Source: Halobacillus naozhouensis
Lineage (GTDB): Bacteria; Bacillota; Bacilli; Bacillales; Halobacillaceae
Length of the DNA: 64,000 nt
Direction: 5' to 3'
NCBI RefSeq assembly: GCF_029714185.1
Contig: NZ_CP121671.1
Span: forward strand, 496,001-560,000
Shown: positions 51,526-60,802 of the stretch, piece by piece
How positions within the stretch are numbered: the stretch's first letter is position 1
Layout: each line of letters opens with the position of its first letter
Notes under the pieces: model-generated
The model's input: only the letters and a program-made list of their open reading frames with translations
What the model was told of the DNA's origin: nothing
The model's database searches: none
Position numbers and translations under genes: made by a program

Positions 51526-52092
51526 ATGCTGGATAACACCATGGTGATGATTACCATCATTTTAGTTGTCAACATTGTTTATGTGTCATTTTTCACCCTT
51601 CGAATGATTTTCACTTTAAAGGGGCAGCGGTACTTTGCAGCATTTATCAGTATGTTTGAGATTGTTGTTTACATCTTAGGTTTAGGTTTGGTTCTTGATA
51701 ATCTTGATCAAATCGAAAACGTTATCGCGTACGCTGTTGGTTATGGGATGGGTGTTGTTGTCGGCATGAAAATTGAAGAGAAGCTGGCCCTTGGTTATAC
51801 GACAGTCAACGTAATTTCATCTGATCCGGAAATTGAGTTTACGAAAATGCTTAGAGATAAAGGATATGGTGTGACGAGCTGGTACGCCTATGGTATGGAA
51901 GGTGACCGTCTGGCGATGCAAATTTTAACACCAAGGAAATATGAACTTATGTTGTATGAAACGATCAAATCGATTGATCCTAAAGCCTTCATCATTGCTT
52001 ATGAACCGAAACAGATTCATGGTGGGTTCTGGGTGAAGCAAGTGAAGAGGGGAAGGTTGCGTAATGGCCAAGAAAAGCAAGAAGCGCTTTGA
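51526..52092 (+). CDS. yebE: DUF2179 membrane protein (YebE-like)
   Basis: The 188-residue product has three N-terminal membrane helices (about residues 7-25, 37-58 and 67-80) and a C-terminal soluble DUF2179 domain (TTVNVISSDPEIEFTKMLRDKGYGVTSW and ILTPRKYELMLYETIKSIDPKAFI). AGGAGGAA precedes the ATG. It overlaps the next gene, as in B. subtilis, where yebE and yebG precede the pur operon. Function is unknown. Confidence 0.88.
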   Translation: MLDNTMVMITIILVVNIVYVSFFTLRMIFTLKGQRYFAAFISMFEIVVYILGLGLVLDNLDQIENVIAYAVGYGMGVVVGMKIEEKLALGYTTVNVISSDPEIEFTKMLRDKGYGVTSWYAYGMEGDRLAMQILTPRKYELMLYETIKSIDPKAFIIAYEPKQIHGGFWVKQVKRGRLRNGQEKQEAL

Positions 52093-52261
52093 AGTTCGAG
52101 ACAATGAAACGATCGATCAATGTCTGAACCGCATAAGTAAAGAGGGGTACATTCCTGTTCGCCGTGCGGAAGAGCCAATATTTCAGGAAGTGATTGATAA
52201 TGGAGAAAGCAATTTGGAACCTGTAGGAAGAACCATTGTTTTTCATGCGGTTAAGGGTTAA
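52064..52261 (+). CDS. yebG: NETI-motif protein (YebG-like)
   Basis: The small basic-to-acidic protein of 65 residues carries the motif RDNETIDQCLNRISKEGYIPVRR that names the family, at residues 12-34. GAAGAGGGG and the 29-base overlap with yebE suggest translational coupling. Function is unknown. The same position, just before the purE control region, is seen in B. subtilis. Confidence 0.88.
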   Translation: MAKKSKKRFEVRDNETIDQCLNRISKEGYIPVRRAEEPIFQEVIDNGESNLEPVGRTIVFHAVKG

Positions 52262-52338
52262 AGACGAACATTATTTAGTTTTTTATTTTTTATTGTTCGT
52301 AATTTGCGTTGACAGATGTAATCGAATATTGCTATGAT
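52260..52338 (+). promoter_or_regulatory. PurR box pair and promoter of the pur operon
   Basis: AAAGACGAACATTATTT (52260-52276) and TTTATTGTTCGTAATTT (52289-52305) are inverted PurBox-like sites with CGAAC and GTTCG cores 25 bases apart. The promoter follows: TTGACA (52309-52314), 18 bases, TATGAT (52333-52338). This copies the layout of the B. subtilis pur operon, where PurR represses until PRPP rises. Confidence 0.8.
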
Positions 52339-52362
52339 TAAGTCAGAAACTGCATAGAAGAA

Positions 52363-52430
52363 CCTCATATAAGACGGGGATATGGCCCGTACGTTTCTAC
52401 CCGGATACCGTAAATTTCCGGACTATGAGG
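52363..52430 (+). promoter_or_regulatory. Guanine riboswitch aptamer (pur operon)
   Basis: CCTCATA and TATGAGG form P1. The core has GGGGATATGGCCC, CGTTTCTACC, ACCGTAAAT and GACTATG, whose C indicates guanine specificity. GAGGGGAGA after P1 can pair with TCTCTCCTC in the terminator to form the antiterminator. Confidence 0.95.
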
Positions 52431-52463
52431 GGAGATCAAGCATCTCATTCTGAACACACGTAT

Positions 52464-52507
52464 GCCTGTTTATCTCTCCTCATTTGAGGGGAATAAGCAG
52501 GCTTTTT
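52464..52507 (+). terminator. Riboswitch terminator before purE
   Basis: GCCTGTTTAT and ATAAGCAGGC arms, with CCTCATTTGAGG at the tip, are followed by TTTTT. Confidence 0.9.
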
Positions 52508-52553
52508 CATTAACAAAAAGAGTTCAACATCAAGCGTAAAGAGGTGGAAGAAC

Positions 52554-53045
52554 ATGGCTGAGATAGGTATTATCATGGGTAGTATTTCAGATTGGTCAAC
52601 AATAAAAGAGGCATGTACCGTATTAGATGACTTGGGGTTAGATTATGAAACTGAGATCATTTCTGCGCACCGAACGCCTGAAGATATGTTCACATATGCG
52701 GAAGAAGCGAGAGGACGAGGGCTTAAAATGATTATTGCAGGAGCGGGAGGAGCGGCCCATTTGCCAGGGATGGTAGCAGCGAAAACTACGCTTCCGGTCA
52801 TCGGCGTCCCTGTACAATCCAAAGCTCTGGATGGTTTGGATTCTTTACTTTCTATAGTGCAAATGCCTGGCGGTGTCCCTGTGGCAACGGTTGCAATCGG
52901 CACAGCTGGAGCGAAAAATGCGGGAATTCTAGCGGCAGAAATGCTAGGTGCTTTTGATGATAAAATAGCGGAGCGGCTTGCGGATTACCGAAAGCAGATG
53001 AAAGGTAAAGTATCTCAAATGAGGAGGGAGTTACGTGAGCAATAA
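52554..53045 (+). CDS. purE: 5-(Carboxyamino)imidazole ribonucleotide mutase
   Basis: The 163-residue enzyme moves the carboxyl group of N5-CAIR to C4, giving CAIR in purine synthesis. IIMGSISDWSTIKEAC (residues 5-20), SAHRTPEDM and GAGGAAHLPGM are the active-site segments of class I PurE. AGAGGTGGAAG precedes the ATG. It opens the twelve-gene pur operon, controlled by PurR-like boxes and a guanine riboswitch, and overlaps purK by 11 bases. Confidence 0.97.
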   Translation: MAEIGIIMGSISDWSTIKEACTVLDDLGLDYETEIISAHRTPEDMFTYAEEARGRGLKMIIAGAGGAAHLPGMVAAKTTLPVIGVPVQSKALDGLDSLLSIVQMPGGVPVATVAIGTAGAKNAGILAAEMLGAFDDKIAERLADYRKQMKGKVSQMRRELREQ

Positions 53046-54162
53046 TATCGTACGACCTGGGCAAATGATTGGGATTCTAGGTGGAGGACAGCTTGGAAGA
53101 ATGATGGCAATTGCTGCAAGGCATATGGGCTACCGTATTGCTGTACTTGATCCGACGGAGGATTGCCCTTGTGCCCAAGTTGCGGACGAGCATATTGTGG
53201 CTGCTTATGATGACATAGCAGCTGCAGAACAGCTAAGTGAACTGAGCAATGTAATTACGTATGAGTTTGAAAATGTGGATCTCAAAGTGGCTCGACTTTT
53301 CGAACAAGCAGGAAAGCTTCCTCAAGGAGCTTATTCACTAGAGGTGACACAAAACCGGCAGAAAGAAAAGCAGGTTGCTGTCGATGCTGGTCTGTCTGTG
53401 GCGAAATATGAGGTTGTTCAAACGTTTGATCAATTTAAAAAAGCGATCAAGACGATCGATTTTCCGGCCGTTATAAAAACGGTCAGCGGGGGCTATGACG
53501 GGAAAGGCCAGCTTCCACTCGGAAATGAAGAAGATTTTGACGAAGTAGAGGGATTTATGGAAGATGGCGGAACGTATATCGTTGAGCAATGGGTTCCGTT
53601 TGATTTGGAAATCTCCCAAGTATTCACAAGAGGTCAAGAAGGTGACATCACTCATTTCCCTGTAGCCGAAAACATTCATAAAAATCATATTTTGCATGAA
53701 ACGAGAGTTCCGGCCACAGTATCCAAAAAAGTGGCTGAAAAAGCAAGGGAAGCTGTTAAAATGTTAGCTGAAAAGATGGGGATTGTCGGTACGTTTGCGG
53801 TTGAAATGTTCGTAAAAGATCACGATGTTTATATTAATGAACTGGCACCTAGACCGCATAATTCCGGGCATTATACCATTGAAGCCTGCAGTGTATCGCA
53901 GTTTGAACAACATGTACGAGCGATTTGCGGTCTGCCTCTGCTGCCTGTTCATTCCTTTCCTGCCGCTGTGATGGTTAACGTACTTGGAAAACATCAAGAT
54001 ATTTTACACAGCAAACTCGAGCAGTATTATGGGTTTCATGTCCACGACTACGGTAAAAATGAGGCTAGAACGAACAGGAAAATGGGCCATATCACTTTCG
54101 TTGGAAATAGTTTGAAAGAACTGGATGAGCACATCAAAAACAATCAAATTCATATGTGGTAA
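53035..54162 (+). CDS. purK: 5-(Carboxyamino)imidazole ribonucleotide synthase
   Basis: The ATP-grasp enzyme carboxylates AIR with bicarbonate to N5-CAIR. The 375-residue product starts with GTG behind GGAGGGAG. IGILGGGQLGRMMA (residues 13-26) is the substrate-binding loop, VIKTVSGGYDGKGQ belongs to the ATP-grasp fold, and INELAPRPHNSGHYTIEA is the metal-binding signature. It acts directly before PurE. Confidence 0.96.
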   Translation: MSNNIVRPGQMIGILGGGQLGRMMAIAARHMGYRIAVLDPTEDCPCAQVADEHIVAAYDDIAAAEQLSELSNVITYEFENVDLKVARLFEQAGKLPQGAYSLEVTQNRQKEKQVAVDAGLSVAKYEVVQTFDQFKKAIKTIDFPAVIKTVSGGYDGKGQLPLGNEEDFDEVEGFMEDGGTYIVEQWVPFDLEISQVFTRGQEGDITHFPVAENIHKNHILHETRVPATVSKKVAEKAREAVKMLAEKMGIVGTFAVEMFVKDHDVYINELAPRPHNSGHYTIEACSVSQFEQHVRAICGLPLLPVHSFPAAVMVNVLGKHQDILHSKLEQYYGFHVHDYGKNEARTNRKMGHITFVGNSLKELDEHIKNNQIHMW

Positions 54163-54180
54163 GCGATAAGGAGGAAGACG

Positions 54181-55473
54181 ATGATAGAACGTTATACGAG
54201 ACCTGAAATGGGTTCCATTTGGACCGAAGAAAATAGATACCAGGCATGGCTTGAAGTGGAACTGCTAGCTTGTGAAGCATGGAGTGAGATCGGGGTCATT
54301 CCTAAAGAAGATGTAGCAAAATTACGTGAGGGAGCCTCTTTCAGTATTGATCGCATTCATGAAATCGAAGCAGAAACGCGTCACGATGTTGTCGCATTCA
54401 CCCGCGCTGTTTCGGAAACAGTGGAGGAGGAGCGCAAGTGGGTGCATTATGGTTTAACGTCTACAGATGTTGTGGATACGGCCCTTTCCTATCAGCTGAA
54501 GCAGGCTAATGAAATCATTCGTAAGGATCTTGTCGCTTTCATTGATATTCTGGCAGATAAAGCTCGTGAACATAAGCATACGGTCATGATGGGACGTACG
54601 CACGGTGTCCATGCTGAGCCGACAACTTTTGGACTGAAGTTAGCGCTTTACTATGAGGAAATGAAGCGGAACCTTGAGCGCCTCGATCTAGCGATAAAAC
54701 ATATAGAAGTTGGCAAACTATCTGGAGCTGTCGGCACGTACGCCAATATCGATCCATTTGTAGAGCAGTATGTTTGCGACAAGCTGGGTCTTGCTGCTGC
54801 ACCTGTGTCTACGCAAACTTTGCAGCGTGACCGTCACGCCCATTACGTTTCAACCCTTGCTTTAATAGCAGCCTCCATTGAAAAAATTGCTGTGGAAATT
54901 CGTGGCCTGCAGAAGACAGAAACTCGTGAAGTGGAAGAGTTTTTTGCGAAAGGTCAAAAAGGTTCTTCGGCCATGCCGCACAAACGAAATCCAATTGGGT
55001 CTGAGAATATGACAGGGATGGCGCGCGTGCTGCGTGGGGAAATGCTGACCGCATTTGAGAATGTGCCGTTATGGCATGAACGTGATATTTCTCATTCGTC
55101 TGCGGAACGAGTCATCCTGCCTGATGCGACGATTGCGATTAATTACATGCTGAACCGCTTTGGAAATATCGTGAAAAACTTGACTGTGTTCCCTGAACGT
55201 ATGCAGGAGAATATGGAGAAAACGTACGGCTTGATTTTCTCTCAGCGCGTATTGCTGACGCTGATCGATCAAGGGATGGTACGCGAGGAAGCGTATGATC
55301 TTGTGCAGCCCAAGGCAATGGAGGCATGGGAGCGTGGAGTGCCATTCCGCGGTTTAATTGAAGCGGATGACAAAATTACGTCCACACTAACCGAAGAACA
55401 AATTGAAGCATGCTTTGACTACAAGCACCACCTAAAAAACGTCGACCGCATCTTCGACCGCATCGGTTTATAG
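54181..55473 (+). CDS. purB: Adenylosuccinate lyase
   Basis: The 430-residue member of the fumarase/aspartase superfamily acts twice: it removes fumarate from SAICAR and from adenylosuccinate. HDVVAFTRA and HYGLTSTDVVDTA are near residues 68 and 87, and the signature loop KGSSAMPHKRNPI (near residue 262) holds the catalytic Ser. AAGGAGGAAG precedes the ATG. It follows purK by 18 bases. Confidence 0.97.
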   Translation: MIERYTRPEMGSIWTEENRYQAWLEVELLACEAWSEIGVIPKEDVAKLREGASFSIDRIHEIEAETRHDVVAFTRAVSETVEEERKWVHYGLTSTDVVDTALSYQLKQANEIIRKDLVAFIDILADKAREHKHTVMMGRTHGVHAEPTTFGLKLALYYEEMKRNLERLDLAIKHIEVGKLSGAVGTYANIDPFVEQYVCDKLGLAAAPVSTQTLQRDRHAHYVSTLALIAASIEKIAVEIRGLQKTETREVEEFFAKGQKGSSAMPHKRNPIGSENMTGMARVLRGEMLTAFENVPLWHERDISHSSAERVILPDATIAINYMLNRFGNIVKNLTVFPERMQENMEKTYGLIFSQRVLLTLIDQGMVREEAYDLVQPKAMEAWERGVPFRGLIEADDKITSTLTEEQIEACFDYKHHLKNVDRIFDRIGL

Positions 55474-55484
55474 AATACCATAAT

Positions 55485-55520
55485 ATGGATGACCAGGTCA
55501 CGCGGCCTCAGGTCATCCAT
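55485..55520 (+). repeat. Hairpin between purB and purC
   Basis: ATGGATGACC and GGTCATCCAT are perfect 10-base arms around 16 bases. AAAATCCC follows, so it is not a standard terminator; an mRNA processing or stability role is possible. Confidence 0.6.
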
Positions 55521-55545
55521 AAAATCCCAAGTGAGGTGTACGTGT

Positions 55546-56268
55546 ATGAAGGGTTCTCTTTTGTATGAGGGGAAGGCGAAAAGGGTTTACCATGTTGAGG
55601 GTAAGCCGGCGCAGCTTATTTTATCTTATAAAAATGATGCCACCGCATTTAATGGCAAGAAGAAAGATCAATTTGAAGGCAAAGGACGCCTAAATAATTT
55701 GATTGCCTCTAAAATCTTTGATTATTTGAAACAGAACGATATATCCTCTCATTTTATTAAAACGCTGAATGATACAGAGCAGCTCGTGGAAAAAACGACC
55801 ATCATTCCTCTTGAAGTAGTTGTCCGTAACATTGCTGCCGGCAGTATTACGAGAAGACTTGGTATACCGGAGAAAGAGCGTTTTAACACCCCGTTAGTTG
55901 AACTTTTTTATAAGAAAGATGAATTAGATGATCCAATCATTAATGATCAGCATGCTTATCATTTAACAGATGTAAATAAGGAAGAGCTTCACTTTATAAA
56001 AGAAAAGGCACTTGAAGTGAATGCACTGTTAGCTAATCTTTGTAAGCGGACAGGCCTTGACCTCGTCGACTTTAAGTTAGAGTTTGGGCGCCTGGCTGAT
56101 GGAACGATTGTCCTGGCTGATGAAATTTCTCCTGATACTTGCCGTCTTTGGGATGATGAGACTGGCGAGAAAATGGACAAAGATGTGTTTCGGGAAAACC
56201 TTGGTGACTTAATTTCAGTATATGAGACGATTCTGCAACGACTGGAGGAGTACACATGCGAAAAGTAA
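55546..56268 (+). CDS. purC: SAICAR synthase
   Basis: The enzyme couples aspartate to CAIR with ATP. The start at 55546 (MKGSLLYEGKAKRVY) follows GTGAGGTG and gives 240 residues; the longer frame from 55489 would run through the upstream hairpin and is rejected. EVVVRNIAAGSITRRLG (residues 90-106) and LVDFKLEFGR, LADEISPDTCRLWD are PurC signatures. Its end overlaps purS by 13 bases. Confidence 0.97.
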   Translation: MKGSLLYEGKAKRVYHVEGKPAQLILSYKNDATAFNGKKKDQFEGKGRLNNLIASKIFDYLKQNDISSHFIKTLNDTEQLVEKTTIIPLEVVVRNIAAGSITRRLGIPEKERFNTPLVELFYKKDELDDPIINDQHAYHLTDVNKEELHFIKEKALEVNALLANLCKRTGLDLVDFKLEFGRLADGTIVLADEISPDTCRLWDDETGEKMDKDVFRENLGDLISVYETILQRLEEYTCEK

Positions 56269-56501
56269 AAATTTATATCACTCTTAAAGAAGGTGTCCTT
56301 GATCCTCAGGGGAAGGCTGTTCAGCATTCTCTGCATTCCCTTGAATATAAGAATGTCGGTGAAGTAAGAATCGGCAAGTATATGGAAGTTATGCTGGAGG
56401 ATGAAGACAATATCGAACAGCAAGTGGAGAAAATGTGTGACCAGTTGCTGGCTAACCCTGTTATTGAAGATTACTCGTACACGATCGAGGAGGTTGTCTA
56501 A
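56256..56501 (+). CDS. purS: FGAM synthase, PurS subunit
   Basis: This 81-residue protein (KVKIYITLKEGVLDPQGKAV, VGEVRIGKYMEV, DQLLANPVIEDYSY) is the small structural subunit that joins PurL and PurQ in Gram-positive FGAM synthase. It overlaps purC and is followed directly by purQ. Confidence 0.96.
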   Translation: MRKVKIYITLKEGVLDPQGKAVQHSLHSLEYKNVGEVRIGKYMEVMLEDEDNIEQQVEKMCDQLLANPVIEDYSYTIEEVV

Positions 56502-57185
56502 GTGAAGTTTGCTGTCGTTGTTTTTCCAGGATCGAACTGTGATCGGGACATGGCTTTTGCTATTACGGAAGCTTTAGGTCAAGAAGCGGATCTAGTATGG
56601 TATCAGGAAGCAAATCTATCAGACTACGACGGAATTCTTTTGCCAGGCGGCTTCTCTTATGGAGATTATTTACGTTCCGGTGCAATCGCTTCTACTTCAG
56701 GTGTGATTGAACAAATTCGCCAGGCGGCTGAACACGGTAAGCCCGTACTCGGTGTCTGCAACGGATTTCAAGTGCTCCTTGAAATGGGTTTGCTGCCGGG
56801 CGCTATGCTGCCTAACAAAAACTTGAAATTTATGTGTCATGACGAAACGCTCATCGTTGAGAATAATAAAACTTTGTTTACTGATTTTTATCAGGTCAAA
56901 GAAGAAATCAGTATTCCAATTGCTCATGGAGACGGAAACTATTATTGCGATGAAGCAACATATCAAACGTTACGAGACAACCATCAAATTGCCTTTACGT
57001 ATGCAGCCAACCCGAACGGTTCTGTCGCTGATATCGCTGGAATTACCAATGAACAAGGCAATGTACTTGGAATGATGCCCCACCCGGAGCGTGCCGTTGA
57101 TGCGTTGGTGGGAAGTGAGGACGGACTCCGTTTATTTCAATCAATTTTGACACACTGGAGGAATAACCATGCCATCAATGCTTGA
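56502..57185 (+). CDS. purQ: FGAM synthase, glutamine amidotransferase subunit
   Basis: The 227-residue class I amidotransferase frees ammonia from glutamine for PurL. GTG start. FPGSNCDRDM (residues 8-17), the nucleophile Cys in GVCNGFQ (near residue 86) and MMPHPERAVD complete the catalytic set. The gene overlaps purL by 17 bases. Confidence 0.97.
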   Translation: MKFAVVVFPGSNCDRDMAFAITEALGQEADLVWYQEANLSDYDGILLPGGFSYGDYLRSGAIASTSGVIEQIRQAAEHGKPVLGVCNGFQVLLEMGLLPGAMLPNKNLKFMCHDETLIVENNKTLFTDFYQVKEEISIPIAHGDGNYYCDEATYQTLRDNHQIAFTYAANPNGSVADIAGITNEQGNVLGMMPHPERAVDALVGSEDGLRLFQSILTHWRNNHAINA

Positions 57186-59397
57186 GATTAGTCCAGAACA
57201 AATTGAACAACAGCAGCTATACCGCGACATGGGATTGAGTGAGGAAGAATTCCAGTCGATCACACAGATCTTAGGGCGCCGTCCAAACTATACGGAAACA
57301 GGGCTGTTTTCAGTTATGTGGTCCGAGCATTGCAGCTATAAGAATTCAAAGCCATTATTGAAAAAGTTCCCCACTCAGGGTCAGCATGTCCTTCAGGGTC
57401 CTGGTGAAGGGGCCGGGATTATTGATATTGGAGATGAACAAGCCGTAGTCTTCAAGGTTGAAAGCCACAACCACCCTTCAGCTGTGGAGCCTTATCAAGG
57501 GGCGGCAACTGGCGTTGGCGGGATCTTGCGTGATGTATTTTCGATGGGAGCGCGACCTGTAGCTTTGTTAAATTCACTCAGATTCGGTTCGCTGAAACGC
57601 CCGCGTGTCAAATATTTATTTGAAGAAGTTGTACGAGGGATTGCTGGTTACGGCAACTGTGTCGGTGTCCCAACGGTGGGAGGCGAGCTTCAATTTGATG
57701 ATGCCTACAACGGAAACCCACTTGTCAATGCAATGTGTGTCGGCTTAATTGATCATAAGGATATTCAAAAAGGGATCGCAGCAGGTGTTGGAAATACAGT
57801 TATGTACGTCGGTGCAAAAACCGGGCGGGACGGTATTCATGGCGCTACTTTTGCCTCAGAAGAATTATCCGAAGAGTCTGAAGAAAAACGTCCGTCCGTC
57901 CAGGTTGGTGATCCTTTTATGGAAAAACTATTAATCGAAGCTTGTCTTGAAGTGATTCATCACGAAGCGTTAGTTGGTATTCAAGATATGGGAGCAGCTG
58001 GTCTCACTTCCTCTGCAAGTGAAATGGCTAGTAAGGCGGGGACAGGCATGCTGATGAATATGGACCTGATTCCACAGCGCGAAGAGAATATGTCGGCATA
58101 CGAAATGATGTTGTCTGAATCGCAGGAACGTATGCTTCTCGTAGTTGAAAAAGGCCGCGAGCACGAAATTGCAGAAGTGTTTCGCAAGTATGACCTGGAA
58201 GCTGTATCTGTTGGTGAGGTCACAGAGGATAAGCGTTTCCGCCTTGAGCACCATGGGGAAATTGTTGCCGATGTTCCAGTTGACTCACTTGCAGAAGATG
58301 CACCAGTGTATCATCAGCCTTCAACCGTTCCAGCTTATTATAAGGAATATCAGGAAATGGAGGAGTATAATCCAGCCATTTCAAATTATGGTGAAACGTT
58401 AGCTGACCTTTTGAAGCAGCCAACGATAGCCAGTAAAGAGTGGGTCTATGATCAGTACGATTCCATGGTTCAGACGAATACGGTGGTTAGACCGGGTTCC
58501 GATGCAGCGGTCGTGCGTGTGCGCGGTACGGAAAAGGCGCTGGCTATGACAACAGACTGTAACTCCCGCTACATTTATTTGGATCCTGAAATAGGCGGAC
58601 AAATCGCTGTAGCTGAAGCAGCTCGCAATATCGTATGTTCCGGCGGACGGCCGCTCGGGTTAACAGATGGTCTCAATTTTGGCTCACCAGAGAATCCTGA
58701 GATCTTCTGGCAAATGGAAAAAAGCGTCGACGGGATGAGTAAAGCTTGTTCGGAACTTGGCACTCCGGTTATCAGTGGGAATGTATCCCTTTACAACGAA
58801 TCGATAGGCGGACAGGCCATTTATCCAACGCCAGTTGTAGGGATGGTGGGCTTAATTGAAAAAACAGATCATATTACGCGTTCTAGTGCGAAGCAAGCAG
58901 GAGACCTCATCTATATCATTGGTGAAACGAAGCCTGAATTCGGTGGAAGTGAGCTTCAAGGTATGATGGAGGGACGTCATTTTGGTAAAGCACCAGAGAT
59001 TGATCTGCAAGTGGAAGCAGCCCGTCAAAACAGTCTGCTGCAAGCGATTCAAGAGGGACTTCTTCAGTCAGCACATGATATCTCCGAAGGCGGATTTGCT
59101 GTAGCGTTAGCGGAAAGCCTTTTTGATAAAGAATTGGGTTGTGAAGTAACGGTGTCAGACGATGTAACTGCTGCGCTCTTCTCCGAATCACAATCTCGTT
59201 TTCTCGTATCTGTCTCTCCGGAAAACCAGCAGGCATTTGAAGCAGTGAGCAGTGAAGCTAGTTTACTAGGAAAAGTAACAGAAGATGGAATGTACCGTAT
59301 TAAGGCAAATGATGAAGTCGTCGTGGAAGAGCAGACAGGGGAATTAAAGCAACTATGGAAAGGAGCTATTCCATGCTTGGTGAAATCAAAGGCTTAA
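57169..59397 (+). CDS. purL: FGAM synthase, large subunit
   Basis: The enzyme converts FGAR to FGAM with ATP and ammonia from PurQ. At 742 residues it is the small-type PurL, without the fused amidotransferase. SVMWSEHCSYKNSK (residues 45-58), FKVESHNHPSAVEPYQGAATGVGGI and DMGAAGLTSSASEMA are characteristic. Its end overlaps purF by 25 bases. Confidence 0.97.
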   Translation: MPSMLEISPEQIEQQQLYRDMGLSEEEFQSITQILGRRPNYTETGLFSVMWSEHCSYKNSKPLLKKFPTQGQHVLQGPGEGAGIIDIGDEQAVVFKVESHNHPSAVEPYQGAATGVGGILRDVFSMGARPVALLNSLRFGSLKRPRVKYLFEEVVRGIAGYGNCVGVPTVGGELQFDDAYNGNPLVNAMCVGLIDHKDIQKGIAAGVGNTVMYVGAKTGRDGIHGATFASEELSEESEEKRPSVQVGDPFMEKLLIEACLEVIHHEALVGIQDMGAAGLTSSASEMASKAGTGMLMNMDLIPQREENMSAYEMMLSESQERMLLVVEKGREHEIAEVFRKYDLEAVSVGEVTEDKRFRLEHHGEIVADVPVDSLAEDAPVYHQPSTVPAYYKEYQEMEEYNPAISNYGETLADLLKQPTIASKEWVYDQYDSMVQTNTVVRPGSDAAVVRVRGTEKALAMTTDCNSRYIYLDPEIGGQIAVAEAARNIVCSGGRPLGLTDGLNFGSPENPEIFWQMEKSVDGMSKACSELGTPVISGNVSLYNESIGGQAIYPTPVVGMVGLIEKTDHITRSSAKQAGDLIYIIGETKPEFGGSELQGMMEGRHFGKAPEIDLQVEAARQNSLLQAIQEGLLQSAHDISEGGFAVALAESLFDKELGCEVTVSDDVTAALFSESQSRFLVSVSPENQQAFEAVSSEASLLGKVTEDGMYRIKANDEVVVEEQTGELKQLWKGAIPCLVKSKA

Positions 59398-60785
59398 ACG
59401 AAGAATGCGGAATTTTTGGCGTCTGGGGTCATCCGGAATCAGCACAGCTGACTTATTATGGACTTCATGCTCTTCAACATCGCGGTCAGGAAGGGGCGGG
59501 GATCGTCACTTCAGATGGTGAACAAATGAAGGTAGCGAAAGGGCATGGTTTAATTAATGATGTGTTCTCACAAGATCGTTTGGATGAGCTTGACGGATCT
59601 GCCTCCATTGGTCATGTTCGTTATGCTACCGCAGGAGATGGAAGCTATGAAAATATTCAGCCGTTAATGTTCCGTTCGCAAACAGGCGGCCTTGCTCTCG
59701 CTCATAATGGTAACCTGGTCAATGCTCAAGCTTTGAAAGGCCAGCTTGAGGCTCAAGGCTCTATTTTGCAAACGACCTCAGATACAGAGGTGGTTGCACA
59801 TCTAATCAAGCGAGCTGGCCACGTTCCAGTCGATGAAGCAATCTGTCAGGCGCTGTCAATGATTAAAGGGGCTTATGCTTTTCTAATGATGACAGAGGAC
59901 AAACTGTTCGTTGCTAATGATCCGCGCGGGCTAAGACCGCTGTCTATCGGCTATCTCGGTGATTCATGGGTCGTGTCCTCTGAGACTTGTGCGTTTGACA
60001 TCATTGGGGCCACATATGAACGTGAAGTTAAGCCAGGGGAACTGGTCGTAATCGATAAAAATGGCTTAGAATCCAAACGTTTTGCTGCACCGATTCAACG
60101 GACACTTTGCTCAATGGAACATGTTTATTTTTCCCGTCCTGACAGTAACCTCGATGGTAAAAATGTTCACGCCTCTAGGAAGAGAATGGGCAAGGCTCTG
60201 GCTGACGAAGCCCCGGTTGAAGCAGATGTTGTGACAGGGGTACCGGATTCAAGCATATCTGCAGCCATCGGTTACGCTGAAGCTGCTGGTCTGCCATATG
60301 AGCTCGGCTTAATTAAAAATCGCTACGTTGGACGCACATTCATTCAGCCTTCCCAGGAGCTTCGTGAACAAGGTGTAAAAATGAAGCTGTCTGCTGTCCG
60401 TGGTATTGTCGAAGGGAAGCGTGTCGTAATGGTCGATGATTCGATTGTGCGCGGGACGACAAGCCGCCGTATTGTCAAAATGCTTAAGGAAGCTGGAGCA
60501 TTAGAAGTACATGTACGCATTGCTTCGCCACCTATTGAAAATCCGTGCTATTACGGAATCGATACGTCCACGAGCGGCGAGTTGATTGCGGCGAACAGTT
60601 CTGTCGAAGAAATCGAGAAGCAGATAGGGGCTGACAGTCTATCCTATTTATCTGTTGATGGTTTAAATCAGTCTATTTATGAAGGCAATGAATCGCTTGA
60701 ACACGGAGGCTGTATGGCTTGCTTTACGGGCAACTATCCAACAGAAATTTATCCGAACACCGTTTTACCATATGAGAAAGCCTAA
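59373..60785 (+). CDS. purF: Amidophosphoribosyltransferase
   Basis: This first enzyme of purine synthesis makes phosphoribosylamine from PRPP and glutamine. The start at 59373 follows AAGGAG; the 470-residue product begins MLGEIKGLNEECGIFG. The first 11 residues match a propeptide that is removed to expose the N-terminal nucleophile Cys 12, as in B. subtilis. RYATAGDGSYENIQP is in the glutaminase domain and VVMVDDSIVRGTTS is the PRPP site. Late Cys residues (ENPCYYGID, HGGCMACFTG) may bind the iron-sulfur cluster known in the Bacillus enzyme. Confidence 0.97.
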   Translation: MLGEIKGLNEECGIFGVWGHPESAQLTYYGLHALQHRGQEGAGIVTSDGEQMKVAKGHGLINDVFSQDRLDELDGSASIGHVRYATAGDGSYENIQPLMFRSQTGGLALAHNGNLVNAQALKGQLEAQGSILQTTSDTEVVAHLIKRAGHVPVDEAICQALSMIKGAYAFLMMTEDKLFVANDPRGLRPLSIGYLGDSWVVSSETCAFDIIGATYEREVKPGELVVIDKNGLESKRFAAPIQRTLCSMEHVYFSRPDSNLDGKNVHASRKRMGKALADEAPVEADVVTGVPDSSISAAIGYAEAAGLPYELGLIKNRYVGRTFIQPSQELREQGVKMKLSAVRGIVEGKRVVMVDDSIVRGTTSRRIVKMLKEAGALEVHVRIASPPIENPCYYGIDTSTSGELIAANSSVEEIEKQIGADSLSYLSVDGLNQSIYEGNESLEHGGCMACFTGNYPTEIYPNTVLPYEKA

Positions 60786-60802
60786 AGGAAGGGGGAGCCG
60801 AC

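Noticed and set aside
55489..55545. N-terminal extension of purC
   Set aside because: It would translate the hairpin between purB and purC. The PurC family begins at MKGSLLYEGKAK, and the ATG at 55546 has a ribosome site.
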